64,000 nucleotides of DNA from an uncultured Ruminiclostridium sp. Its GTDB lineage: Bacteria; Bacillota; Clostridia; Oscillospirales; Ruminococcaceae. The position numbers were made by a program, and so were the translations under genes. Positions 47,908 through 57,633 of this stretch are shown piece after piece. The stretch is from assembly GCA_934490165.1 (NCBI GenBank), contig CAKSTB010000014.1:1-64000 (forward strand), written 5' to 3'. The notes under the pieces are model-generated. The model had not been told where the DNA came from and did not search any database. It saw only the letters and a program-made list of their open reading frames with translations. Positions within the stretch are counted from its first letter, which is position 1; each line of letters begins with the position of its first letter.

Positions 47908-49974
47908 TTACATTGCTATATTGCCTATAGCCTGTATCTGCGCCGTGTTGTCTATCTCGCTGTAGGACAGCACCGTTATATTGGGTATAAACTGGTCTAT
48001 CAGTTTTTTGAAGTATATACGCACTATCGGAGAGGTAAGTATAATAACGTTCGGTATAACGTCCTTTACCTTGTCTATCTCTCCGCTTGTAATATTGACG
48101 ATCTTCTGTATAAGGTCGGGATCCATCGCAAGATAGCTTCCTGCGTCTGACTTCTTGACGCTTGCGACAATAGTATCCTCTACCTTCGGGTCAACTGTGA
48201 TAACTCTCAGCGAGTTTGCCTCGGCAAAACGTCTTGTTATGGTACGCTTGAGCGCCTGTCTTACATACTCTGTTACAATATCGATATCCTTAAGCGCACC
48301 TGCATGGTCGCCGAGCGTTTCGAGTATGGTTTCCATATCTCTTATCGGTACGCCCTCACGCAGAAGCAGGCAAAGCACCTTTTCGAGATAACCGAGCGAA
48401 ATAGTGCCGGGTATAAGGTCGTCGATAAGCGTCGGGTTGGTCTGCTTTATGTTGTCTACCATCGTCTTTACGTCCTGACGCGACAAAAGCTCACTGCAAT
48501 GCTGCTTTATGACCTCTGACAGATGAGTTATCATTACGGACACGGGGTCTATAAGCGTATATCCCGCAACGTCCGCCATTACCTTCTTGTCCGCGCTTAT
48601 CCACTTTGCGGGAATGCCGAACGCAGGCTCAACAGTGTCTATGCCGTCAACAGGGCTTACAACATCGCCGTTGTCAAGCGCTAAGTAGTGGTCGGAAAGA
48701 ATTTCTCCTCTTGCTACCTCTTCGCCCTTTATCTTGATAACATACTGGTTGGGGTTTATCTCGGGGTTGTCCGTCATTCTTACAGACGGTATTACCATAC
48801 CCATATCCATTGCAAACTGCTTACGGAACATTACCACACGGTCAATGAAGTGACCGCCGCTCTTTTCATCAACAAGGTGTAGCAGGCTGTAGCCGAACTC
48901 CATCTCTATCTGCTCAACATTCAGCAGCTTGAATACATTGTCGATATCCCTGTAATAGTCGTTGTCCGAGGTCGGCTGATCCTGCATTTTGGCAATGCTC
49001 TCACGTTCAGCCTGAGCGGCAAGAGCTGCCTCTTTCTTCGCCTTTGATTTCGATAATCTCCAGCCGAATATAAACAGTGCCGCACCAACGCCGAGAAGTA
49101 TCAGCTTCGGGAAGCCCGGGATAACCATAAGGGCGGCAATAACAATGCCGGCGATCATCATTACGTTGGGCTGTGCGGTAAACTGACGCTTGATATCCGC
49201 ATTGAAGCTGTCCGTGCTTGCGGCACGGGTAACGACCATACCTGTTGCAACAGAGATCATAAGTGCAGGTATCTGCGAGCAAAGACCGTCACCGACAGTA
49301 GCCAGCGAGTAGGTGGAAAGCACGGTGTTGATATCCTGTCCGTGCATCATACCGAGCACCGCACCGCCGATAAGGTTTATAAGCGCCGTGATAATTGAAA
49401 TTATCGCGTCACCCTTTACGAACTTGGTAGCACCGTCCATAGCGCCGAAGAAGTCACTTTCACGCTGTACCTCCGCGCGGCGTATCTTCGCCTCTTCATC
49501 GGTGATAGCGCCTGTATTCAGGTCTGCGTCGATAGCCATCTGCTTACCGGGCATAGCGTCAAGGGTAAATCTTGCGGCAACCTCCGACACACGTTCCGAA
49601 CCCTTGGTGATAACAAGGAAGTTTACTATTACAATTATTACGAATATGATAAATCCGACAATAGCGTCACCGCCCATTACGAATTCACCGAAGGTCTTTA
49701 CGACCTCGCCCGCATAGCCGCTCGAGAGTATTCCTCGTGTGGTTGATACGTTCAGCGACAGTCGGAAAACCGTTGTCAGAAGAAGTATAGTCGGGAATAT
49801 CGAAAATTCAAGCGCCTTTTTTATGTACATTGTCATAAGGAGTATGACAAGAGATAGTCCTATATTTATTATCAGAAGAAAATCCAGTACCGGAGTCGGC
49901 AGAGGAATGATAATCGCAAGTACGATAAAAATAACGAATACCGCAAAAACATTCGTCATCATCTTTTTAACCAT
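47908..49974 (-). CDS. flhA: Flagellar export gate protein FlhA
   Basis: The 688-residue membrane protein has about eight N-terminal spans. The conserved FHIPEP-region equivalents are visible (FRLSLNVSTTRGILSSGYAG, DAMPGKQMAIDADLNTGAIT), and the C-terminal cytoplasmic export domain begins near residue 340. ATG 49974 with AAAGGAGC was preferred over GTG 49980. It is normally followed by flhF and flhG; here fliA follows. Confidence 0.95.
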   Translation of the reverse strand: MVKKMMTNVFAVFVIFIVLAIIIPLPTPVLDFLLIINIGLSLVILLMTMYIKKALEFSIFPTILLLTTVFRLSLNVSTTRGILSSGYAGEVVKTFGEFVMGGDAIVGFIIFVIIVIVNFLVITKGSERVSEVAARFTLDAMPGKQMAIDADLNTGAITDEEAKIRRAEVQRESDFFGAMDGATKFVKGDAIISIITALINLIGGAVLGMMHGQDINTVLSTYSLATVGDGLCSQIPALMISVATGMVVTRAASTDSFNADIKRQFTAQPNVMMIAGIVIAALMVIPGFPKLILLGVGAALFIFGWRLSKSKAKKEAALAAQAERESIAKMQDQPTSDNDYYRDIDNVFKLLNVEQIEMEFGYSLLHLVDEKSGGHFIDRVVMFRKQFAMDMGMVIPSVRMTDNPEINPNQYVIKIKGEEVARGEILSDHYLALDNGDVVSPVDGIDTVEPAFGIPAKWISADKKVMADVAGYTLIDPVSVMITHLSEVIKQHCSELLSRQDVKTMVDNIKQTNPTLIDDLIPGTISLGYLEKVLCLLLREGVPIRDMETILETLGDHAGALKDIDIVTEYVRQALKRTITRRFAEANSLRVITVDPKVEDTIVASVKKSDAGSYLAMDPDLIQKIVNITSGEIDKVKDVIPNVIILTSPIVRIYFKKLIDQFIPNITVLSYSEIDNTAQIQAIGNIAM

Positions 49975-50342
49975 TCGCACCGCTCCTTTCCTTGTTTTTT
50001 CTCTCTCCCGGACTTTATCTGTCCGTTTTTATAATTATTTATAATCGATTCATGCAAAATTTGCACTAACACTAACCTTGGCTCCCTTGCTAAAGGGAGC
50101 TGGCTTGCGGCAAGGCACAAATCTATGAAAATTACCGCTTAATGAGATAAGTCAAACCTTCAAATAACACTTACTTTTTCTGCCGTCAAGACTGAGGGAT
50201 CGCTTGAACCGCCCCAGTCGTCTGCAATATCTTGCAAAGCTCGCACTATCCCTCACCAAGAACATCAGCGCAATCGTTAAGTCCCGCCGATAATGGAGGT
50301 CGCGTAAATCACCGACTGTCAGAACGGCGAATTTGCCGCGGC
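49975..50342. repeat. Repeat-filled gap between flhB and flhA
   Basis: The gap holds a GCTCCCTT-GCTA-AAGGGAGC hairpin (50081-50100, related to the one near 58962 and 59230) and, at 50285-50345, a reversed copy of the GCCGTTCTGACGG element. That copy runs into the flhB stop codon. In related genomes flhB and flhA are usually adjacent, so this looks like repeat insertion within an operon. No gene is seen. Confidence 0.65.
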
Positions 50343-51404
50343 TCACAGCCGCTTATGCTGTTCCTCATATACCATCGCCAGCACCTCAGCCACCGCCGTG
50401 TAAAATTCCCTCGGAATTTCCTGCCCGATATCCACCGCCTCATAAAGCCCTCTTGCGAGCGGACGGTTCTCGGTGATATATACATTATGCTCCTGTGCAA
50501 CCGCAACGATCCTCAGCGCCAGTGCGTCAGTACCCTTTGCCACAACAACAGGGGCTTTGTAAGCCACCTTCCTGTCGTATTTCAGCGCTACCGCATAGTG
50601 AGTAGGGTTACGGACAACCACATCGGCAGACGGCACTTCCTGCATCATACGTTGCTGTGCCATTTCCTGCTGTTTGCGCTTTATCTTGCCCTTTATCTGC
50701 GGGTCACCTTCGAGCTGTTTATACTCATCTTTTACTTCCTGCTTTGACATCTTGAGCTTTTTCTCAAACGACCACCACTGGAAAACGTAGTCCGCCGCCG
50801 CCACGAACACAAGCATTATAAATATCGTGACGATCATACTCATAGATGTTTCGCTGATATATGCAACTATCTTTATGACATCGGTATCTATCAGCTTCTT
50901 GAACTCGCTTATCCTGTCCATAACCTGAAAGTACAGGATAGCGACTACAACTATTATTTCTATAAGTCCCTTTACAAGTCCCACAAGCGCCTGCATCGAA
51001 AACAACCGCTTGATACCCGTAAACGGATTTAACCTGCTGAATTTCGGCTTCATCGCCTCCATACTGAACAGTCCCTTTGTCTGAACGATCACAGGCAGTA
51101 CACTGAGCACAACTCCCACCGCCAGAATAGGACCTACAGTACATACGCAGATTATAGCCACCTTCCAGAATACGCTCATCGCAAACTCCACGGTATTGCC
51201 CGTCTTGTCTATGGACGTCATCGACTGCTCCATGAAGTTTAACAGCATCTGAAACATATAGTTTCCGAATATCGCAAGAAATGCGAATATTCCCACCACG
51301 AAAACCGCTACCGCAACTTCCTTGCTTTGCAGTACCTCGCCTTTTTTTCTGGTATCCTTACGCTTTTTCGGGGTGGCTTTTTCGGTTTTTTCTTCGCCTG
51401 CCAT
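50343..51404 (-). CDS. flhB: Flagellar export switch protein FlhB
   Basis: The 353-residue protein has four membrane spans and a cytoplasmic domain with the autocleavage motif NPTH (VVRNPTHYAVALKY). KTEKATPKKRKDTRKKG is the typical start. It switches export from rod/hook to filament proteins. The final codons come from the edge of a dispersed repeat. Confidence 0.95.
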   Translation of the reverse strand: MAGEEKTEKATPKKRKDTRKKGEVLQSKEVAVAVFVVGIFAFLAIFGNYMFQMLLNFMEQSMTSIDKTGNTVEFAMSVFWKVAIICVCTVGPILAVGVVLSVLPVIVQTKGLFSMEAMKPKFSRLNPFTGIKRLFSMQALVGLVKGLIEIIVVVAILYFQVMDRISEFKKLIDTDVIKIVAYISETSMSMIVTIFIMLVFVAAADYVFQWWSFEKKLKMSKQEVKDEYKQLEGDPQIKGKIKRKQQEMAQQRMMQEVPSADVVVRNPTHYAVALKYDRKVAYKAPVVVAKGTDALALRIVAVAQEHNVYITENRPLARGLYEAVDIGQEIPREFYTAVAEVLAMVYEEQHKRL

Positions 51405-51413
51405 TTGCCCTCC

Positions 51414-52202
51414 TTAAGCGCCCATCATACCGAGCAGCCCGTAAAGGTTCTGCCACATATAACCCATCAGCTTTTCGATGAAGTCCGACATAGGCTGTGC
51501 CATTATCAGCACCGCCGCAAGACCGATAAGTACCTTGAGCTGAATGTTCAGCGCGAATATGTGTATTGTCGGTACGGCTTTCATCAATACACCAAGACAT
51601 ATTTCGGTGATAAACTCGATAGCCAGTATCGGTGCGGCAAGCTTTACCGCAAGCGTCAGCACCGTTGAAAAGTACGTTACAAGCGCCCACGGCACGTCCG
51701 CCGTAAATCCCGAAAAGCCTATCGGCAGTGTTTCATACGATATATGAAACAGCTTTATATACGATAAGTGCCCATTCGTAAGAAAGAAATACAGAATGAA
51801 CATATAGTAATAAACATTCGCAAACAGCGGCATAGACACACCCGTTGACGGATCCATAGTCCTCGCCATTGAAAGACCTGTCTGATAGTCGATAAGCTCA
51901 CCTGCGGAGATAGTGACCGTAAGTATAAGGTTTACCATAAAGCCGAGTATCAGTCCCAGCCCTATTTCCTTGAACATATCGAACAGCATCATAAATATGC
52001 CTGTCGGCTCATATCGGATCTCGCCCATAGAGGCGGCAAAAAGCACGGCGAGTGCTATCGTCGTGCCCGCTCTCAGTCTTACAGGAAAATTTGAACGGTT
52101 GAAAATCGGATTGAAGCTGAATATTCCCGACACCCTGCACATTATCAGCAGAAAGCCGAGAAAGTTATTCACTATCATATCCCATACGTCACTCAGCGTC
52201 AT
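51414..52202 (-). CDS. fliR: Flagellar export protein FliR
   Basis: The 262-residue protein has six predicted spans and the family landmarks FLLIMCRVSGIFSFNPIF, ISAGELIDYQTGLSMARTMD then PSTGVSMPLF. It is part of the FliPQR export pore. Its start overlaps the fliQ stop (ATGA), and it ends nine bases before flhB. Confidence 0.95.
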   Translation of the reverse strand: MTLSDVWDMIVNNFLGFLLIMCRVSGIFSFNPIFNRSNFPVRLRAGTTIALAVLFAASMGEIRYEPTGIFMMLFDMFKEIGLGLILGFMVNLILTVTISAGELIDYQTGLSMARTMDPSTGVSMPLFANVYYYMFILYFFLTNGHLSYIKLFHISYETLPIGFSGFTADVPWALVTYFSTVLTLAVKLAAPILAIEFITEICLGVLMKAVPTIHIFALNIQLKVLIGLAAVLIMAQPMSDFIEKLMGYMWQNLYGLLGMMGA

Positions 52203-52471
52203 GTTACACCGACCGTCGCCATAAGCTCAAATATATAGTTGAAAAACTCTATACAGCTGTTCATCATCCACGGACCGAAAAGGAGCAGTACTATAGCCAC
52301 CACTATAGCCTTAGGTGCGAACGAGAGCGTTTGCTCGTGCACCTGCGTTGCCGCCTGCAATATCGCTATTATAAGTCCTATCACAACTGCGGCTATCAAA
52401 ACAGGGAGTCCCAATTTAAGCGCAAGAACAAGTGCGGCGGTAAAGACCTCCATTGCTATATCCTGTGTCAA
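52199..52471 (-). CDS. fliQ: Flagellar export protein FliQ
   Basis: The 90-residue protein has two spans, with LKLGLPVLIAAVVIGLIIAI then LQAATQVHEQTLSFAPK, the FliQ signature. It starts at TTG seven bases after GGGAGG. Between fliP and fliR as usual. Confidence 0.94.
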   Translation of the reverse strand: MTQDIAMEVFTAALVLALKLGLPVLIAAVVIGLIIAILQAATQVHEQTLSFAPKAIVVAIVLLLFGPWMMNSCIEFFNYIFELMATVGVT

Positions 52472-52500
52472 ATCAAGCCCTCCCTTCCAGGATCATTAAG

Positions 52501-53424
52501 CTACAAATTATACGAGTTTACTATCGTTCCTACCATCAACTGCCAGCCGTCGACCAATACGAAAAGTATTATCTTGAACGGCAGTGATATCATAGCGGGC
52601 GGCAGCATCATCATACCCATTGCCATAAGCGTTGACGATACAACAAGGTCAATTACAAGGAACGGTATGAATATCAGAAAGCCCATCTGGAACGCACGTT
52701 TCAGCTCGCTTACTATAAAAGCGGGAATGACTGTTTCAAAGCCAAGCTTCTCGCTGTAGTTTTCAAGTGTTATATTATCTGTCGCGCCATCGGTAATGTC
52801 GCTCATGTTCTGACCCTTGAGGTCGAGGAAGAACTTCATGTCATCATTCGTTGTCTGCTTTAGCATAAAGGTCTTGAGCGGCTTTCCCGCCGCGTCCATA
52901 GCCTCTTCCATAGTTATTTCACCCGCCGCATACGGCTGATACGCCGTTTCGTTTATCTCGGAGAAAACAGGCCACATTATGAATATCGTCAGAAACAGCG
53001 ACAGTCCCGTAAGCACCATATTAGGCGGCGTGGACTGTGTCTGCATTGCCGTTCTTAAAAAGCTGAAGCAGATTATTATCCTCGCAAACGATGTCATCAT
53101 CACGAGAAGCGACGGCGCAAGCGACAGCACCGTTACAAGCAGTATTACTTCAAGCGACTGCGAACCGTCAACACCGATAAGATCCTTCATTACCGAAGAG
53201 TCCGCCGACTCCGTACCGCCTGACGAAGCGGCAGCTGCGTTGCCCGATGTCACGGCTGATGCCGCCGCATTACCCGCGGCGTTATTGTCTGTCGCAAATG
53301 CCGTAACACTGCAAAGCACTCCGATAAGCGCAACACATACCGTTAAAGACACGATAAAGCGGACAAATATCCGCTTGTTGTCGATAAACATTTTTTTAAG
53401 TGCAAGACCAAAAGCTTTTGTCAT
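52501..53424 (-). CDS. fliP: Flagellar export protein FliP
   Basis: The 307-residue protein has an N-terminal signal/extension rich in Ala and Ser (about 45-85), then the FliP core: LAPSLLVMMTSFARIIICFS, LRTAMQTQSTPPNMVLTGLS, FQMGFLIFIPFLVIDLVVSS and MMLPPAMISLPFKIILFVLV. It forms the export pore with FliQ and FliR. The start overlaps the fliO stop (ATGA). Confidence 0.95.
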   Translation of the reverse strand: MTKAFGLALKKMFIDNKRIFVRFIVSLTVCVALIGVLCSVTAFATDNNAAGNAAASAVTSGNAAAASSGGTESADSSVMKDLIGVDGSQSLEVILLVTVLSLAPSLLVMMTSFARIIICFSFLRTAMQTQSTPPNMVLTGLSLFLTIFIMWPVFSEINETAYQPYAAGEITMEEAMDAAGKPLKTFMLKQTTNDDMKFFLDLKGQNMSDITDGATDNITLENYSEKLGFETVIPAFIVSELKRAFQMGFLIFIPFLVIDLVVSSTLMAMGMMMLPPAMISLPFKIILFVLVDGWQLMVGTIVNSYNL

Positions 53425-53891
53425 TTCGACTCCGTGTTCCTCTCATCAGAATTTTCATTATCGGTATTTTCGCTGTCATCGGTTTTGTGAACGCCCGGAA
53501 GATTATCCACGCCGGCACTGTCGCCGTCGTCTTTCTTTCCGCGCATATTTTTTATATTCTTGGCAAGCGCATCGCTGAACGCCGCAAAAAAGCCGTCCTG
53601 CTGTGCCTCGCCCTCGGGATAGAGCTGTGACAGATACTCCTCCTCCGTAAGCGAAAGATCCTCTATCTTATCTATCCTGCCGGCGGTAACTCCGAGCACC
53701 ATACACTTTCCCGCCACGCTTACGACAACTACCGATTTTTCGCCGCCGAGCGTTGCACGGTCAAGAACCTTGAGCCGTTTCCCGCCTGTTGTAAGTATTC
53801 CTTTGTTTACCTTCCTCAGTACCCAGAAGAACAGAAATATCAGCGCAATTACGCCGACAAGCGCGCATACAAACTGAACAACCGGAGGCAT
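53421..53891 (-). CDS. fliO: Flagellar biosynthesis protein FliO
   Basis: The 156-residue protein has one N-terminal span (about 5-27: VQFVCALVGVIALIFLFFWV), then a small beta domain (LKVLDRATLGGEKSVVVVSV, GKCMVLGVTAGRIDKIEDL) and a disordered acidic tail. FliO helps assemble FliP. Divergent family; the position between cheY and fliP supports the call. Confidence 0.88.
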   Translation of the reverse strand: MPPVVQFVCALVGVIALIFLFFWVLRKVNKGILTTGGKRLKVLDRATLGGEKSVVVVSVAGKCMVLGVTAGRIDKIEDLSLTEEEYLSQLYPEGEAQQDGFFAAFSDALAKNIKNMRGKKDDGDSAGVDNLPGVHKTDDSENTDNENSDERNTESK

Positions 53892-54253
53892 CAGTCAAGT
53901 ATCTTCTTAACAGTCTGGAGTATTCTCTCAGCCTTGAACGGCTTTACGATAAAGTCCAGAGCACCGAGCTTGATAGCCTCGACAACCATAGCTTCCTGAC
54001 CCATAGCACTGCACATTACGACCTTAGCGCCCGCGTCCATAGCCTTGATCTCCTTGAGCGCCTCAATACCTGTCTTGTTGGGCATTGTTATGTCCATGAT
54101 AACAAGGTCGGGCTTTTCTGCGGCATATGTAGATACGGCGATCTCGCCGTCAGCCGCTTCAAGAATGTTTGTGTAGCCGTTTGTCGTCAGTGTGTTGCGG
54201 ATAAGCATACGCATAAATGCCGCATCGTCTACAAGTAATATCTTCTTGTCCAT
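53891..54253 (-). CDS. cheY: Chemotaxis response regulator CheY
   Basis: The 120-residue single receiver domain has Asp9-Asp10, phospho-acceptor Asp54 (VIMDITMP), Ser82 and Lys104 (FIVKPF). Phosphorylated by CheA, it binds FliM/FliY at the motor. It sits between fliY and fliO as in other Firmicutes. Confidence 0.95.
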   Translation of the reverse strand: MDKKILLVDDAAFMRMLIRNTLTTNGYTNILEAADGEIAVSTYAAEKPDLVIMDITMPNKTGIEALKEIKAMDAGAKVVMCSAMGQEAMVVEAIKLGALDFIVKPFKAERILQTVKKILD

Positions 54254-54294
54254 AAGTGTAAGGTTTCCTTTCGTATCCCTGTTATATTTTAATG

Positions 54295-55509
54295 TTATTC
54301 GCCTTTACCAAGGCTATCCATAAATTTCGATTTTACGATTTCCGTTATTCTTACGGCGAAGTTATCATCGATAACCACAACGTCGCCCCTTGCTATAAGG
54401 TTGCCGTTTACCATAACGTCAACAGGTGCGCCTGCCTGCCGCTCAAGCTCAATGATAGTGCCCTGAGAAAACTCAAGTATATCCTTGATCTTTTTCCTCG
54501 TTGAACCTATCTCAACGGATATCTGAAGCGGTACGTCCATAAGGAGCTGTAAATTTTCCTTCTGCTCCGTACCGAGCGGCGCTTCAAAGCTCTCAAACTG
54601 CGCAAGCTGAGCGTTGCGGTAGTTGACCGCGGGCTGCGGCTGCATCATAGGCTGTACCGGCTGACCGTACATTGCCGGGTTCGGCTGACCCTGATATCCG
54701 TAGTAGCCCTGCTGTGCGTACATATCGGGCATCGGCTGAGGCGCAGGCATAGGAGCGACCTGTTGTACAGGTGCGGGCTGTGCCGCCTGAGGTGCCGCCT
54801 GCATTGCGGGCTGAGGTGCCGGAACAGTTGCAGGTGCAGGAGTCGGTGCGGGAGCGGGTGTCGGCGCAGGAGCGGGAGTAGGTGCAGGTTCAGGCTCAGG
54901 TTCGGGTGTTGCCCCGCCGAGAACTCTGTCTGCAAGCGTTGCCGCAAGGTCGATATCGAGAACCGATATGAACTCAGACTTTATTACGCCGTCAATGGTA
55001 AGGTCGAAATTGATAGCGGCGATCATATCCGTCTGCTCATAACTCTGCAGATCCGCAATGTTGACCTCGCTGAGTATAAACGGTGTCGGCGTTGAAATAT
55101 CAATGCTCATTCCGAGAAAATCCGCAAGAGCCGTGGACGATGCGCCCATCATCTGGTTCATGACCTCGCTTACCGCGCTTATATTCAGCTCGTCAAACTC
55201 AAAATCCGGTGATATAACAGGAGGCTTACCCATCAGCTGATTAAGTATCAGCTGTACGTCGTCCTGCTTTAATATCATCAGGTTAGAGCCCGAAAGCCCC
55301 TTGATATATTCGATTTTTACACATATAGCCGGTTCTAAGCGGTCGTAGTTCAGCTGTGAAGCCTCCACAACACTTACCTTCGGCGTAGTGATCCACACTT
55401 TTGCGTTGAGCAGCTCGGATACGGCGGTTGCCGCACTTCCCATACTGATATTCATTATCTCGCCGATAGCGTCAAGCTGCATCTCCGACAGAGTGGTCAG
55501 TTTTCCCAT
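54295..55509 (-). CDS. fliY: Flagellar switch protein FliY (CheC-like plus FliN domain)
   Basis: The product is 404 residues. The N-terminal CheC-type phosphatase domain has two signatures (LDAIGEIMNISMGSAATAVS and SAVSEVMNQMMGASSTALAD). A Pro/Ala/Gln-rich linker with repeated PAPTPAP (about 200-300) leads to a C-terminal SpoA/FliN domain (MDVPLQISVEIGSTRKKIKD, then ARGDVVVIDDNFAVRITEI). It removes CheY phosphate at the switch and forms the C-ring. Confidence 0.95.
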   Translation of the reverse strand: MGKLTTLSEMQLDAIGEIMNISMGSAATAVSELLNAKVWITTPKVSVVEASQLNYDRLEPAICVKIEYIKGLSGSNLMILKQDDVQLILNQLMGKPPVISPDFEFDELNISAVSEVMNQMMGASSTALADFLGMSIDISTPTPFILSEVNIADLQSYEQTDMIAAINFDLTIDGVIKSEFISVLDIDLAATLADRVLGGATPEPEPEPAPTPAPAPTPAPAPTPAPATVPAPQPAMQAAPQAAQPAPVQQVAPMPAPQPMPDMYAQQGYYGYQGQPNPAMYGQPVQPMMQPQPAVNYRNAQLAQFESFEAPLGTEQKENLQLLMDVPLQISVEIGSTRKKIKDILEFSQGTIIELERQAGAPVDVMVNGNLIARGDVVVIDDNFAVRITEIVKSKFMDSLGKGE

Positions 55510-55519
55510 TTGCCTTACC

Positions 55520-56512
55520 TCAATTCTTTAGTATATTATCAATCCTGAACGCTTTTTTACCATTCAGTGTACCGAGTTTTCCGTCAAACCAGCAGGTGCT
55601 TCCCACCTTGAGTTGTAGGTTTTCGGTTATCGGCTTGTTCAGCGGTATTATGTCATTTACCTGTAAATTCAGCACATCGCGGAGCGTCAGCATTGTATTA
55701 TCAAGCACCGCCGTAACGGTAAGCTCCGACTGGGAAAGGGTAGACATAAGGTTTTCCTTGCGTTCTGTTTCCTTTGTCGGACTGCCCGCTCTTTTTCCCG
55801 AGCTGAACTTAGCCGAAAATTTCTTCATTATCTGATCCATAGTAATAGCGGACATACAGAACGATACTACGGATTTAGAATCGTTTATGGTGACCTCCAT
55901 AGCGACGATTATCATTGTTTCGTCGGCGTCTGCGGCAGAGATAACACGCGAATTCGTTTCTATCGACTCCAGCTTGGGTTTTGTTTCCACATAGCCGTCC
56001 CACGCCTCTGTCATAAGAGAGGTGAAGCGCTCTACAATGCCGCGCATTACATTTATCTCTATTTCCGTGAAGTCGCGGTCGGCATCTTCATAAGTGCCCT
56101 TACCGCCGAGCATACGGTCTATCATCGTAAAGGTGAGCGAGTTTGAAAGCTGCAATACCGCATTGCTTTCCTCGATATCATCATCTTCGATACCGAGGTC
56201 AACTATACCCATTATCGTGTAGTCCGGCAGGGCATTGCTGAACTCAAAATATTTCTGCTCTTCTATACTTGCAAGCGAAACCTTGCAGTACAATCTCAGC
56301 AGTCCTGTTATGTAAGAAGAAAGATGTCTGGAATAATTCTCGAATATTCTTTCGAGTATCTTTATCTGTTCCTTTGTAAACTTCTTCGGTGTACGGAAGT
56401 CGTACTCCTTGATCTCGTCTTTCTCTTCGTGCGTGTCAAGCGGAACAGAGTCGCCCGCAAGCACGCTTGACAGCATCGCGTCTATCTGTTCTTGTGTGAG
56501 GGTGTCAGCCAA
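55520..56512 (-). CDS. fliM: Flagellar motor switch protein FliM
   Basis: The 330-residue protein has an N-terminal CheY-binding peptide-like LTQEQIDAMLSSV, the middle domain (ERIFENYSRHLSSYITGLLR, MIDRMLGGKGTYEDADRDFT then EIE) and a C-terminal SpoA domain. It starts at TTG eight bases after AGGAGG. It directly follows motB with no fliL between. Confidence 0.95.
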   Translation of the reverse strand: MADTLTQEQIDAMLSSVLAGDSVPLDTHEEKDEIKEYDFRTPKKFTKEQIKILERIFENYSRHLSSYITGLLRLYCKVSLASIEEQKYFEFSNALPDYTIMGIVDLGIEDDDIEESNAVLQLSNSLTFTMIDRMLGGKGTYEDADRDFTEIEINVMRGIVERFTSLMTEAWDGYVETKPKLESIETNSRVISAADADETMIIVAMEVTINDSKSVVSFCMSAITMDQIMKKFSAKFSSGKRAGSPTKETERKENLMSTLSQSELTVTAVLDNTMLTLRDVLNLQVNDIIPLNKPITENLQLKVGSTCWFDGKLGTLNGKKAFRIDNILKN

Positions 56513-56533
56513 AAAGTCGCCCTCCTTTCTCGG

Positions 56534-57559
56534 TTATTCTTGTGATGTTTCTTCGGGTACAGATGTCAGTATATCCGTAGGTATACCCGTATATGACGGC
56601 TCGTACTTCGGACCTGCCTCGTTGGTGCTTGAATTTTCATCACCCGAGTTGTCCTCATACCTGCTTTCCATATTGTCGATAATTTCGTTTACAACATTGC
56701 TGTTGACATCTGAGCTTGTGTCATCGTTACGCTCATACGGATCGGTATTCGCACCGTTCAGTCTGTATTCATACTTCAGTATATCGTCAATGACAGCCTG
56801 AGATGTCGTATCGAGCTGTGCTCTTACTATCATAATTTCTACACGGCGGTTTGCCGCTCTGCCCTCGGCAGTGGAATTGTCCTCAATAGGCGTGTAGCAC
56901 GCTTTTCCCTCGACAGTGAATTTCTCGCTGTCGACACAGCGGTTGTAGTCCATATACTTTACAACGCTTGACGCTCTTGCCGCCGAAAGATCCCAGTCGT
57001 TCACATCGGATACGGCCTTAGCCGTATGACCGGATACTTCACAGGATTTTATGTATTTGTTCACGGCCTTTATACCCGGCATGAACTTGTTGAGTACCTG
57101 CCTGCCCTCTTCTTTCAGCACTGCGCTGTTGCCGTCAAACATTATCGTATTATTGAATCGGATAAAGATCCTTGTCGGTGTCTGCTCAATGTAAACATAC
57201 CGACCCAGATCGTTCTTTTCCGTAGTTGTCTTTAAAAAGCTGTAAAGCTGGTTGAAGTCGGAGGGCAGACCCTCTGTTTCTTCACTTGTAGTACCGCCGT
57301 TTTGCGTGTTCGGGGGAGATTCGGCGTTGCCGTTGGTATCTGCGGCATTATTCTTAGGCTGTTCGTCCATTACGAACGGATTTACATAAGTGCCGCTTGA
57401 CGTAAAGGACTGATATATGTATTGCCACTTTGTTTCGTCTACCGATGATGCGGAATACAGCAATACGAAAAAGCACAGCAGAAGAGTAACCATGTCGGCG
57501 TAAGTATCAAGCCAGTTGCCTTTTTCTTCCCCTCCGCCGCCGGATCTTCTTTTTGCCAT
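56534..57559 (-). CDS. motB: Flagellar stator protein MotB
   Basis: The product is 341 residues. One N-terminal span holds the ion-carrying Asp22 (YADMVTLLLCFFVLLYS). A linker and an OmpA-type peptidoglycan-binding domain follow (FDGNSAVLKEEGRQVLNKFM, VSGHTAKAVSDVNDWDLSAA then RASSVVKYM, GRAANRRVEIMIV). The C-terminal extension after residue 255 is acidic and poorly conserved. Forms the stator with MotA. Confidence 0.93.
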   Translation of the reverse strand: MAKRRSGGGGEEKGNWLDTYADMVTLLLCFFVLLYSASSVDETKWQYIYQSFTSSGTYVNPFVMDEQPKNNAADTNGNAESPPNTQNGGTTSEETEGLPSDFNQLYSFLKTTTEKNDLGRYVYIEQTPTRIFIRFNNTIMFDGNSAVLKEEGRQVLNKFMPGIKAVNKYIKSCEVSGHTAKAVSDVNDWDLSAARASSVVKYMDYNRCVDSEKFTVEGKACYTPIEDNSTAEGRAANRRVEIMIVRAQLDTTSQAVIDDILKYEYRLNGANTDPYERNDDTSSDVNSNVVNEIIDNMESRYEDNSGDENSSTNEAGPKYEPSYTGIPTDILTSVPEETSQE

Positions 57560-57633
57560 TTCTCCACCGCCTTTCTAAATTCATGCCTAACCAATATATT
57601 TTAACATATCTGAGTGATTTTTTCAACTGTTAA

